Assembly (NCBI GenBank): GCA_018398585.1
Contig: JAGTTD010000018.1
Coordinates: forward strand, 9,679,501 to 9,743,500
Origin: Simmondsia chinensis
Taxonomy: Eukaryota; Streptophyta; Magnoliopsida; Caryophyllales; Simmondsiaceae
DNA length: 64,000 nucleotides
Direction of reading: 5' to 3'
The notes under the pieces are model-generated. The model saw nothing but the letters and a program-made list of their open reading frames with translations, made no database searches and had not been told where the DNA came from. Within the stretch, counting starts at the first letter, position 1. Every line of letters starts with the position of its first letter. Below, one piece after another: positions 22,452 to 31,930 of this stretch. The position numbers were made by a program, and so were the translations under genes.

Positions 22452-24025
22452 CTAGCAGCTCTTGGTTGATTGTCCTCGCAGTGTTCTTCTTTGATCTTCT
22501 ACATAGAACTCCATCTTGAGTTCTTTAAAGTTGCAAGTGATATCACCTAAGGTAGACAACCATTCTACCCCCAAAACCATGTCACAACCTCCAAGGGAAA
22601 TGAGCATAAAATCTGCCTGATACGTGTGTCCTTGCATTGTCCAGGTCAGGTTCTTACAACTGGAGCTGCAAACCATGCTACTGCCATCAGCCACTATAAT
22701 TACTTGTGGGTTTGTTGCGGTCACCACTTTTCCCAGCTTGGGTGCGAGAGCAACATCTACAAAATTGTGCTTAGATCCTGAATCTACTAATATCTGCAAG
22801 GCTCGCTTCCCCACCATTCCAGTAATTCTCAATGTTTGGAAGTGTTGTTCTCCCAATAATGCATGAAGAGAAATTTGTGCTGCTGAATCCCCTTCCATTA
22901 CTTCTTCTGATTCTACTGTCTCGGCATCAGGAGGCTCTTCCTCAATGTCTTCTTCAGCCTCAATGATAAAGAGCTGGGGCGATTTGTTCTTGCACCTGTG
23001 TCCTGGTTCGAACTTTTCGTCACAAAAGTAGCAAAGTCCCTTAGCTCTCCTCTCTTGTAGTTCTGTTCTCTTCATCGTTCTATGAGCTCTATCAGCTCCT
23101 CCTGAGTCAGACCCTGTCCTGGTGATGTGCTGCCTTCCCCAAGAGCCACGTCCATGATTAAGGTTGGGCTTAAGATGAGTAGGAGTGGGCAGCAACCCAG
23201 CTCGTTGAGACTTGAGCTGTTTAGATAATGCCTCTATTTTAGCTTCTGCTAATTTGGCTAGGCACACTGCTTGCTGTAGGTGTGAGGGATTGCTAGCGCG
23301 TACATCCATCTCAATGTCCTTCCTCAGCCCCGATAGTAAACAGCTTACTAGTTGTCTTTCATTCAGATCCACCCGAACAACAACAACATCAAAACAAGCC
23401 AAATAATCAGAAACAGATCCCTCTTGCTTCAGGTTCATTAACTCTGACACAGGGTCCTCATACGGATTGCCAAACCTATTTTGTAATGCTCTCACATATT
23501 CCTCCCACGAAGGCAAGAATTCAGTATATCTGGTTCGCATTAACCTTTGATGCCACTGTAATGCGAACCTCTCACATGTACTGATGCTAGTCTAAGTTTC
23601 TCATGGGTTAAGGTATTGTCGATAGTGAAGAATTGCTCACATAAGTAAAACCAATCATTGAGGTTATCACCATAAAACAAGGGAAATTCTACTTTAGTTA
23701 GCCGAGAAGAGTAGGCATTGTTATTACCTACTGGAGTTACTGCTGGATGTTGTTGCTCTGGCATTACAGCATCCGGAGTCATTTGGACTGGTTGTTCTGT
23801 TGAAGCTGACGTCCAATCAGCCACTCTCCCTTGCTGTCGTGAGCCTCCCGCAGTCAATTCTCTCAGTTGCAACATCATAGCTTGCAGGTCAGATGTTATT
23901 CGATCCTGTTGCTGATTGATCGAGGCTTCCAGAGCAGTTATCCTCTCGTTTGTTGTCTGCATTTGAGCTGTAAGGGTTTCCTCAACCCTTCGAATTTCAT
24001 AAACAGAGCGAGTGTTGTCGGCCAT
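22452..24025 (-). pseudogene. gypsy gag and protease, frameshifted
   Basis: Gag starts at 24025 (MADNTRSVYE). A frame change at about 23560 switches to the frame open from 23540. The capsid region shows LNDWFYLCEQFF, then RTRYTEFLPSWEEY and LKQEGSVSDYLACF. A zinc finger CYFCDEKFEPGHRC lies at about 23030. Protease has LVDSGSKHNFVD (about 22770), with the catalytic Asp-Ser-Gly intact, and GGCDMVLGVEWL. An in-frame TAG at 22452-22454 separates this from reverse transcriptase. Confidence 0.92.
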
Positions 24026-24081
24026 GGAATTCAGATCAATTTATCTACCACAGGTCAGAGGATGGTAGGCTCTGGTACCAA

Positions 24082-24404
24082 TGATAGAGTTTAAATTTAT
24101 TGACAGGAATTTATGATAAAAATCCAACACAATTGAAGAAGCAGAAAGCAGAATAGAGAGGAAGAACAAAATGCAGAAGATAGGGAAGGGAAATGTTTAT
24201 ATTTTCATTCATAATCTTCCAACATTACAACTATTCTATATATAGGTAGAAGAAGGAGGGAGCTCACGCCAGCAACACCTCTTGAGCCTATAACCAACTT
24301 GTCAAGAATAAAACAGGGAAAATAACTCATTATAACCAATTGCAAGTGAGAGAGTAAAACTGAAATTGAATTAAACTAATAAAATGTATAATATCCTGTA
24401 TCAA
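24082..24404 (-). repeat. 5' LTR of the gypsy chromovirus
   Basis: Same ends and length as 19138-19460. On the minus strand its inner end is followed directly by the tRNA-Met-like primer-binding site. Confidence 0.95.
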
Positions 24405-24470
24405 TTACCATACTAAATATTAATTCAAACAATATAATTGTTACGACAAGATTATTATTAGCATAGAAAG

Positions 24471-25255
24471 ATTTTTGTTTGGGGGAGGTTCCCCTGCTGT
24501 AGCCAAACCACAGCAAATTAAGTTGTGGAAGAGAGAGAGGAGAGAGGGAATGGGGACATAATTTTAAAATTTTTTAATTTAAAAATTTATATTATTTATA
24601 TAAAATAATTTTACTATATAAATTTATTTATTTGGCTATTTATTATTTAGTTGTTTGTTGGAATATTTATTATTTAGATGCTCATTAAATTTTTGTTGAA
24701 AATATTAAAATAATTTGTATATATATTTTTTTATTATTCAATACATTACTAATATAATGAATAATAACGAAAATATACACAATTTATTTTGATATTTTCA
24801 AAAAAAATTTAACGGGTATCTAAATAATAAATGGACAACAACGCCAGTCCCAGTGCCTCAAGAGCTCCAGCTTACGCAGGGTCTAGTAAATATTAAATAG
24901 TCAAACAAATAAATTTATATATTAAAATTATTTTATTATCATTTAAATATCAGTTAAATTTTTGTTAAAAATATCAAAATAACTTGTATATATTTTCATT
25001 ATTATCACTATAATATAGTGAATAATAACGGAAAATATACAAGTTATTTCAATGTTTCAATAAAAATTTAACGAGTATAATAAATAATCAACTAACAAAT
25101 CTATATATTAAAAATATTTTATACAAATAATTTTAAATTTTAAATTAAAAAAAATCTAAAATTTTAAAACCTTCCCCTCTCTCTCCTCTCTCTCTTTCAT
25201 GCTTAATTTGCTGTGATTTGGTCAGAGCAGAGGATCCTCCCCTTTTTTTTTCAAA
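24471..25255. mobile_element. TIR element (MITE-like), about 0.8 kb
   Basis: The left arm (24471-24545: ggggaggttcccctgctgtagccaaac..cacagcaaattaag..gagagagaggagagag) recurs inverted at about 25180-25255. A second inverted pair surrounds the centre: the stretch with atttaacgggtatctaaataataa mirrors ttattatttagatgctcattaaat. Superfamily not assigned because the target duplication is not visible. Confidence 0.65.
24833..24884 (-). mobile_element. Short RTE/SINE tail fragment inside a MITE loop
   Basis: A stretch of about 45 bp (cagtcccagtgcctcaagagctcc...acgcagggtct) is the terminal block of the RTE/SINE tail, minus strand. It is preceded by aacaac, the reverse complement of a residual TTG run. 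It interrupts the inner inverted repeat of the surrounding element. Confidence 0.6.
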
Positions 25256-25474
25256 GCAATTTTGTAAATTTAATTGTTTATACCTCAATTAGTTATTCTA
25301 ACAATAATAATTTTTATCTCAACAATAACTATTTTTATTATTTATGAGTTGTTAGTTTTATTGCTAGGACAAATTAATTTTATAATTTTGTAGTTATTGT
25401 TAATTTTATTATTATATTACATGTTTAAATATTTTAGAATTAATTCATTTAAAAATACTATATTAAAAGTACGG

Positions 25475-25600
25475 TAATTGCATGTATATTTTTGGCAAAA
25501 AAATTACATATATATTAGTATCCTACGATTTAATATGTTAATTTTTTAGTCCATAAATTTTATAAAACACTATTTTAATAAAAAATTTATATATTCTTAA
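25475..25600. repeat. Half copy of the MULE-type MITE family
   Basis: aaattacatatatattagtatcc..atttaatatgttaattttttagtcc repeats one arm of the element at 28349-28708. The opposite arm is not evident. Confidence 0.5.
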
Positions 25601-25673
25601 TACAATAGTTCAAGAGAGTATAAGGGTTTAAATAGACCCTTTTTTTACTTTTGCAATCCCTTATTTGAATAAC

Positions 25674-25675
<2 letters not shown>

Positions 25676-25726
<51 letters not shown>
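25676..25726. repeat. (TTA)n microsatellite
   Basis: About 16 consecutive TTA/ATT triplets. Confidence 0.95.
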
Positions 25727-25729
<3 letters not shown>

Positions 25730-25849
25730 ACTTTTACTACTTAAAAATTATTTCATAAAGTTTTTAAAGTACAGAATTAATATACTAATATGCAATTTAT
25801 GTCACATAGTATTCAAAATCAAATAAATTATTTTATAATAATAGATTAG

Positions 25850-26018
25850 CTTTTTGCGACGGCTTTTTTGTTTTCTGTATTGCAGTTATAAAACATCATT
25901 TCTGACCGTTTTTGGCTGTCACTATTGCATCAGATTTTGGTCACTTTTTTGTCACATAATGTTTGACAGTTTTGACCTTCACTATGTTCAGTTTCTAAAT
26001 CATTGTTTTCTAGTAGTG
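25850..26018. mobile_element. Right terminus of a CACTA element
   Basis: Ends ...gttttcTAGTAGTG at 26011-26018. It is preceded by closely spaced subterminal motifs gcgacggctt, ctgaccgtttttgg, tggtcactttttt and gacagttttgacc, the standard layout of CACTA ends. The matching left end could be the rightward-facing CACTACTACAAAG at 5299, which would make a 20.7-kb nested element. The 3-bp flanks (tag versus taa) do not match exactly, so pairing is unproven. Confidence 0.6.
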
Positions 26019-26273
26019 TAAGTAGATCTTCTATTTTAGAATGTGAATTAGTTATTGGGACTTCAATAGTAGTCTCGGAAGCATGAGTGATTCACGTAAC
26101 TACCAATAAAAATATAAAAACAAAATCTTCACAAACTTATGAACAAAATCTACAATTCAAGATGACATTTTTAAATCTTGACTTCTACATTTTCTTAGCT
26201 GTTATAATTGAACGAAATCAAACCCTGAACAAAATATAATGAAATCAAACCCTAATCCTAGTACACACTTATA

Positions 26274-26650
26274 CCTTGTTTAGCAACTGGATAAAAACGT
26301 GTAAAGAGGGGGGAGGGTAAGGTAAAATCCTACTCTTGTTTGGATATGTCAAAATAAGGGGGGTAAAAGTAAAGTGGGGTAAATGAGTTAACCTTGTTTG
26401 GCAATTAGGTAAAGAGAGTTACAGTTAAAATACGGGTAAAATTGTCTTCTTTTTTTTTTTTAAATTTACCTTACCCGCCTTTACCCCTAATTTGAGGATT
26501 AAACAAAATGAGAGCAAAGGGGGGTTAAAGGGGGTGAAGGAGGGTAAGTTCTTACACCCCATTACCCTCCTTTACCCCTTTTCATGTTCTGATAAATAGA
26601 GTAATAATTTACCCCCCATTACTCTGTTGCCAAATAGGAGATTAATCAGG
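26274..26650. mobile_element. MITE with CCTTGTTTGGCAA-type ends
   Basis: ccttgtttagcaactgg at 26276, ccttgtttggcaattagg at 26392 and an inverted ttgccaaatagg at 26627-26638 mark terminal repeats. Inside, blocks rich in GGGTAAAG and CTTTACCC are mirror images. TTAA/ATTAA flanks hint at a Harbinger-like TAA target site, but the exact left end is ambiguous (two candidates). Confidence 0.5.
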
Positions 26651-26775
26651 CCAACCACATACTCAAAGTAACTGCACAATCATCATTGAAAACCCTAAAC
26701 CTAGAAATCACATAGGCATGTCAACAAAACTACCCATCCAAAAACCTAAAAACATATTACTAGTGTATTCAAAAA

Positions 26776-27739
26776 CAAACAAACAACAACAACAACTCAG
26801 TGCCTGAAGGGTTCCCGCATAGGCAGGGTCAGGGGGGGGGGGGGGGGGGGGGGGGTACACAACCTTCCCCCTTATAGGGGCTGCCTAGAAGAGAGACTGT
26901 TTTCGAGGACCCCCAACTTAAAAAGCGCGTCAGCAGCAAAGAAGCCCGGTACCCTGGTAACACGAGAGCAAATAAGCATGTAAGTAGGGCAAAACTAGGC
27001 AAATGAAGACAAAGACATAGCAAATCGCAAATAAGCCAACGCACAGCTAATGAACAGCTAATGGACAGCTCGGGGCTCAGATCGCACTTAAACGCGGAAT
27101 CTGGACTGCCTTACCGGCCTAGGACACTAGAGAATGCACAAAGAGCTGGATTACCCTACTCTACTCCGCTACATCTGCTACTCCTATGCTAATCTTCCAT
27201 TGGGCTCTATGTAAGGTCATATCCTCCCGAAGGTTTAGGTGGGTGAGGTCTTGTCTGATCGTCTCCAGCCATATCTTCTTTGGCCTGCCTCTCCCTCTCC
27301 TATCCAGCGTAGTATGCGACTGCTCGTATCTCCAGACTGGGGCGGTGTTCGATCTCCTCCTAACATGTCCGAACCACCTCAAACGCTGCTCCCTTAATTT
27401 ATCCTCAATGGAGGCCACGCTCAAATCACTTCTTATGGCATCGTTTCTGATCCTATCTTTTCTTGTGTGTCCGCACATCCACCGCAGCATCCTTATCTCC
27501 GCCACCTTCATCTTTTGCGTATGATGCTGCTTCATCACCCTACACTCCACCCCATATGACATGACCAGCCTCACTACCGTCTTATAGTATCTTCCCTTTA
27601 GCTTTGAGGGAAACTTTCTATCGCAAAATACTACTGAAGCCATTCTCTATTTTTGCCATCCTACTTTAATTCGGTTGTTGACATCCTCATTAACTTCACC
27701 GTTGCACTGTATCATGGACCCTAGGTATCTAAAACTACA
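26776..27739 (-). mobile_element. 5'-truncated RTE LINE (964 bp)
   Basis: The minus strand carries the last part of an RTE reverse transcriptase protein and the 3' tail ending in (TTG)n at 26781-26796. Flanks repeat AGTGTATT(C/A)AAAAA (26762-26775 and 27740-27753; 13 of 14 identical), a target duplication produced by target-primed reverse transcription. The 5' end is truncated within the motif RYLGS. A run of about 22 G at 26833-26854 lies in the 3' UTR. Confidence 0.9.
27161..27735 (-). pseudogene. RTE LINE reverse transcriptase C-terminus
   Basis: From 27735 the frame reads FRYLGSMIQ, then [12 protein letters not shown]. It meets a TAG at about 27645 and continues open through CDRKFPSKLKGRYYKTVVRL, MRWMCGHTRKD-like sequence (here MLRWMCGHTRKDRIRN), LRWFGHVRRR and GRGRPKKIWLETI. 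This C-terminal domain with WMCGHTRKD is typical of plant RTE elements. It lacks endonuclease and the catalytic FADD. Confidence 0.85.
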
Positions 27740-27753
27740 AGTGTATTAAAAAA

Positions 27754-28339
27754 GATACTAAAAAATCAAAGAATTTCATAAAAATAGTGAAACTATAGTC
27801 ACACAAGGAATAAAGGATATACTAAATTACATAGTGCCAAAACTCTCAAATCATTCCACTTTCTCCACAATTTCACATGTTCTAAACAAAACAAAATGTG
27901 TAAAAACTAAAATTTAACCCAATCAACAACCGGCGTCCGGAGATGTTTGTGGCGGAGCAGTGCCGGAGCAGAGGCGGAGACGTTTGTGGTTAGGTGCAGA
28001 CGAATACGACAGTCGACCAGAGAGCAGAGTACCACCGGAGATGCGTCGACCGGAGGAGCGGCGACGGTGGCGTCGATGGTGGGTGTGAGGCGGAGACGTT
28101 TGGCAGCGGGTGTTTGTCGAAAATAAGACAAGGAGGGTCAGAAGGAAGTTAGGGTTTTGTTTGGGTAAAATCTAAATTTTAGAAGGTGAAATTGTAGTTT
28201 TAAAATAAAAGTAAAAAGAATTTCTTAGAATATGTGGAAAAGTGAAAAATTGGAGGGAAAATAAAATTTTTGTGAAAAGTTATATTTTAAGTTTAACTAT
28301 TTGAGAAAAAATGTATTTAGTATCATATATATATTATAA
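27754..28339. other. No recognised gene; weak minus-strand frame at 27907-28131
   Basis: A 74-codon GC-richer frame (27907-28131, minus) has no motif I recognise. The rest is AT-rich. Confidence 0.4.
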
Positions 28340-28348
28340 AAAGATTAT

Positions 28349-28708
28349 GGATAAATTACATATTAATATCCTGAGGTTTGATATAATAATTTTTTAGTCA
28401 AAAAATGTGTAAAATAATTTATTAATCCATAAGTTTTATGTAATTATTTTCTTAATCCAATTTTAAGTGTATGATTAAAAACTAATGTGTAAAGTTAAAG
28501 AAATTTAGGAAAATTACTAAATTTGAAAAAACGACGACATTTTGAATAAGGATATAAAGTTATTTTTATTTTTTGCCACTTTATTTTACTTAAAATTGGA
28601 CTAAAAAATAAATACACTAAAACCTGTAGACTAATAAATTATTTTGTAAAATTTATGGCCTAAAAAATTATTATATTAAATCTCAGGGTACTAATATGTA
28701 ATTTACCT
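28349..28708. mobile_element. Mutator-like MITE, 360 bp, with 9-bp target duplication
   Basis: Arms of about 130 bp are inverted repeats: (g)ataaattacatattaatatcctgagg on the left, and (g)taaattacatattagtaccctgag when the right end is read in reverse. Flanks are perfect 9-bp direct repeats AAAGATTAT at 28340-28348 and 28709-28717. Long arms plus a 9-bp duplication are diagnostic of the Mutator superfamily. No coding capacity. Confidence 0.85.
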
Positions 28709-28895
28709 AAAGATTATTTACGCAATTTCCTCATGGCAACAATTTAGTTTTCGTACTTTTAATTTAAATATAGTTCATCTATAATTTATATTGTACCAAT
28801 TTATTCCGTTTCTCAAATTCAAACTAGGTTATTGACGTAAGTTTTAATGATGGAATAAAATATTGTCCTAAATAGTATTTTTTTATGACGGAGTT

Positions 28896-29064
28896 CTCTT
28901 CCATCGTAAAATGTTTATTGTAATTAGTATCCTTTTACAACTCTTCCATCGTAAAATGTTTATTGTAATTAGTATCCTTTTACAACATAATTCTTTTCCA
29001 TCAAAAATATTCGTCATAAACATTATCTTTTTACAACGAAATTCATTTCCGTTGTAAAATGTTT
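28896..29064. repeat. 45-50 bp tandem repeat
   Basis: ctcttccatcgtaaaatgtttattgtaattagtatccttttacaac occurs at 28896 and 28941 almost unchanged, followed by two diverged units to 29064. Confidence 0.8.
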
Positions 29065-29365
29065 CAATTATCAAAACCAAATGTAACATTAAACAATATT
29101 TTATGTATATGTGTGTACATTTCAATCGGTGAAATATGCTTTTATTTAGTTCTCTAATAGTGGAGGTTAACTAGATTAGAAATATTTAGAGAATGTTAGT
29201 GCATCTTCTTTAATTAACAAAGATGAAGAAATAAAGGCTAAATAATTTTTGCATCCTTTTTTTTGTTTGCATAATAATGCTATAACTTTGCCTTATTTAG
29301 ATAGAATGGAATCCAAAAAATGTTGAACGCTATAGCACCGATGAAATAAAGGGCCATATATAACT

Positions 29366-29490
29366 GATGGGGGTCCTCGAAAACAGTCTCTCGTTAGGGT
29401 ATCCCCCTGATATAGTAAGGCTGCATACATCCTACCCTTCCCAGACTCTGCTCACGTGGGAGCCCCTGTGGCACTGGTACTGTTGTTGAT
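29366..29490 (+). mobile_element. RTE LINE/SINE tail fragment
   Basis: Matches the RTE 3' end block by block: gggggtcctcgaaaacagtctc, aggctgcatacatcc, cccagactctgc, gggagcccctgtggcactgg, ending ctgttgttgatg. Too short to say whether it came from a LINE or a SINE. Confidence 0.7.
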
Positions 29491-30418
29491 GTATGTTTTA
29501 CTAAATGATAATCAATTATTATTATGAGATGATAATCAGATTTGACCCATTTGGAGCTAGAGTTAGATTGTCCTCGAGGTCCCTTCGCAAAACTTAAGCA
29601 TCGTTTAAAAATATTTAAAAATGAATCCATAAGATGAATTATTTATTTATGAGATAAATAAATTTTTATGCTAAACAAATATCCATAAGATGAATATGTA
29701 CTACGATAAATTATGTCGTGTTTAAACAAAAAACAAAAAAAGGAAAAAGGGAGGCGAAAACCCAGCAACACCAAGTTTATATGCAAAGAAACTCTCCTTG
29801 GTAACGTCAGCCTAAGCTTTTGGTTTGTATATATACGTGATATTTTACAGAGAAAATAGATTGATTTTAAGGGTTTTGGTATTTAGTTTTCTCCCATGAC
29901 GAAAACTCTAAAAATTTTTTAAGGGTTTTCTAAATTTATTATTTAGCATAATTTTTTTGAAAAATTATTTTTTAGAAAGATTAAAGAAAAATTTTGATTC
30001 TGAAATTTTTCCTAAGTTAAAATATTTTAGGAGCCCACACTCCCAGTGTTAGAAGAGGTCATTTCGAAAAGATCTTGAGGTGTCAAAATATCTTCTTCTA
30101 ATTTCAGATCTTCAAGTCGGAGTTGAGATTTGCGATTGAGGTATTTCTAATTAAATATATGATATTTAATTTGTTTTCGTTTATTATGCATACTATGTTT
30201 ATACTTGTTTTATTCAATATTTTTCGATTGTAGTGTTATGAACCTAATAGAGTAAGATCTAGATTTAATTTAATTAAAAAGTTTCATTACATCAGGACTT
30301 TAGATTTAAAATTGAAAATTTTAAATTTGTTTTCCGCTGTCACTGTTTAAGAAAATATATTTGAAATATATTCCCAACAAACTTCCCTTATAATCTCAAT
30401 CAGATGACCAAATGTAGA
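29491..30418. other. No gene; possible LTR fragment at about 30090-30375
   Basis: A segment with agatctagatttaatttaattaaaaagttt (30257-30286), ...tttccgctgtcac... and an end in cccaaca (30373-30379) resembles, in reverse orientation, the LTR fragment at 49765-49930. I cannot define its 5' end. Confidence 0.35.
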
Positions 30419-30568
30419 TGTTAGAATCAAAGATCAGCCACAAGTCTGGGTTGAAATGAAGTGTGATTGAAAAGGAGAGCAGTGAGAGAACGAGAAGCAA
30501 GAGAGCGAGACTCTCTGTTTAATTAGAACGAGAAGCCTCCAATCTATATATACAAGTCCTAAAAATAT

Positions 30569-30780
30569 CTACAGAAAAAGAAAAATTCAAAGAAAATATA
30601 ATATAAGAAAAGATTTTTACATAATATCAAAATAAATAAATATCTAATACGCCCCCTCAAGTTAAAATATAAATGTTTTTCTACAGAAAAGGAAAAATAC
30701 AAAGAAAATATAATAATAAAAGATTTTTACATAATATCAAAATAAATAAATATCTAATATGTCCCCTCAAGTTGGAGTGT
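30569..30780 (-). repeat. 112-bp tandem duplication across the LTR/polypurine junction
   Basis: ctacagaaaa(a/g)gaaaaat...aaataaatatctaata(c/t)g(c/t)cccctcaagtt occurs at 30569 and again at 30681. The duplicated unit spans the LTR edge and the polypurine tract. Confidence 0.85.
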
Positions 30781-30849
30781 AAATGCTCCTGACACCCAAC
30801 TTGTAAACAAAATGATGAAACAAAGAAGAAAGTAGAGGCTTGGTCAAGA

Positions 30850-31930
30850 AGTCCGCTAGCTAATGCTAAGAGGGTATGTGTAACACTTTGAGAAATCCTT
30901 CAAGAACTTTATCTCGAACTAGATGTAAATCAATCTTGAAATGTTTAGTGCGATCATGAAGAATAGGATTATGAGCTAACTGAGTAGCAGCCTAATCGTC
31001 AGAAATTAAAAGAACAGGAAAAGCAGGAGAAACACCAAGGTCAAATAATAAACCACGAAGATAAATAAGCTCACATGCAGCACTAGCTAAAGAACGATAC
31101 TCGACTTCTATAGAAGAACGCAAAACAGTGGGCTACTTCTTGGACTTCCAAGAAATCAAAGAATCCCCAAGAAAGATGTAAAAACCCGAGACCGATCGAT
31201 GCGAATCAAGACAAGAACCCCAATTAGCATCCGCAAAACCCTTTAAGCATAAAAAAGAAACAACCAAGAAGAAAATACCTAGACCTAAAGTAGCTTTAAG
31301 ATAATGAAGAACAAGTAGAGCATCAGCCATGTGCGTGTCACGGGGTTGAGCCATAAATTGAGCTTACGAACAGCAAATGAAATGTCAGGACTAGTAATAG
31401 TGAGATACAATAACTAACCAAGATGACAATAACGAAGTGGATCATCTAATGAAGTCCCATCATCACAGCTCAAACGACAAGAAGGATCTATAGGGGTCAA
31501 AAGGAGTTTGCACCCAAGATAACCAGCCGCCTCCAAAAGACAAAGGGTGTACTGCTGCTGGGATAAGACAAACCCTTGAGAACTATGAGCCACCTCAAGA
31601 CCTAAAAAAAACTTCAAAGAGCCTAGATCCTTTAACCGAAAGCGGGATGAAAGATGATCATGAAGAGTATTAGCCGCAGCAAGATCATTACTCGCAATAA
31701 TCAAGTCGTCAACATAAACCAAAACTGATAGAAAAGAACAACCACGACAACGAGTGAACAAACTATAATCATATCAAGATTTAATAAAACCTATATGAAG
31801 AAGAGCATGAGATAACTTGGAGAACCATTGACAACTAGCTTGACAAAGACCATACAAGCTCTTACAAAGCTTACAAACCATGGGAGTAGACGCCCCCTCA
31901 ACATGAAAACCCAAGCCAAGCTTTTTCCCA
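30850..31930 (-). pseudogene. copia reverse transcriptase and RNase H remnant
   Basis: From about 31930: GFHVEGAS, then [18 protein letters not shown] (KQAS altered to CQAS), and a stop. LSVLVYVDDLIIASND follows (catalytic YVDD at about 31715), then RFRLKDLGSLKFFLGLE. RNase H shows GFADANWGSCLDSHRS (31200) and, after stops, VEYRSLASAACE. At least five stops or frameshifts. Canonical order, minus strand. Confidence 0.85.

Larger units (their letters stand above)
19138..24404 (-). mobile_element. Ty3-gypsy chromovirus, complete and relatively young
   Basis: Two 323-bp LTRs (19138-19460, 24082-24404) differ at 9 positions by my count (about 97% identical). A perfect 5-bp target duplication TTACC lies at 19133-19137 and 24405-24409. 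On the minus strand a primer site TGGTACCAGAGCC (complement of 24068-24080) follows the 5' LTR, and a purine tract (gaggGCGG) precedes the 3' LTR. Gag, protease, reverse transcriptase, RNase H, integrase and chromodomain follow in order. Six premature stops and at least four frameshifts inactivate it. Confidence 0.95.
30419..31930 (-). mobile_element. 3' half of a Ty1-copia element
   Basis: An LTR starting TGTTAGAATC (30419, plus-strand reading) and ending around 30650-30760 in atctaata is followed by a purine tract (minus strand, gagggg(g/a)c). RNase H and reverse transcriptase remnants run toward the right. Integrase, protease and gag are missing. At about 31930 the copia sequence stops abruptly against a LINE ORF1. 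Confidence 0.8.

Noticed and set aside
21376..24094. Plus-strand frames of 64-80 codons in the chromovirus
   Set aside because: They are antisense shadows of the minus-strand gag-pol.
26833..26854. G-run as a regulatory or quadruplex site of special interest
   Set aside because: It is an expanded homopolymer in an RTE 3' UTR, and an equivalent C-run occurs at 40845; likely replication slippage or assembly noise.
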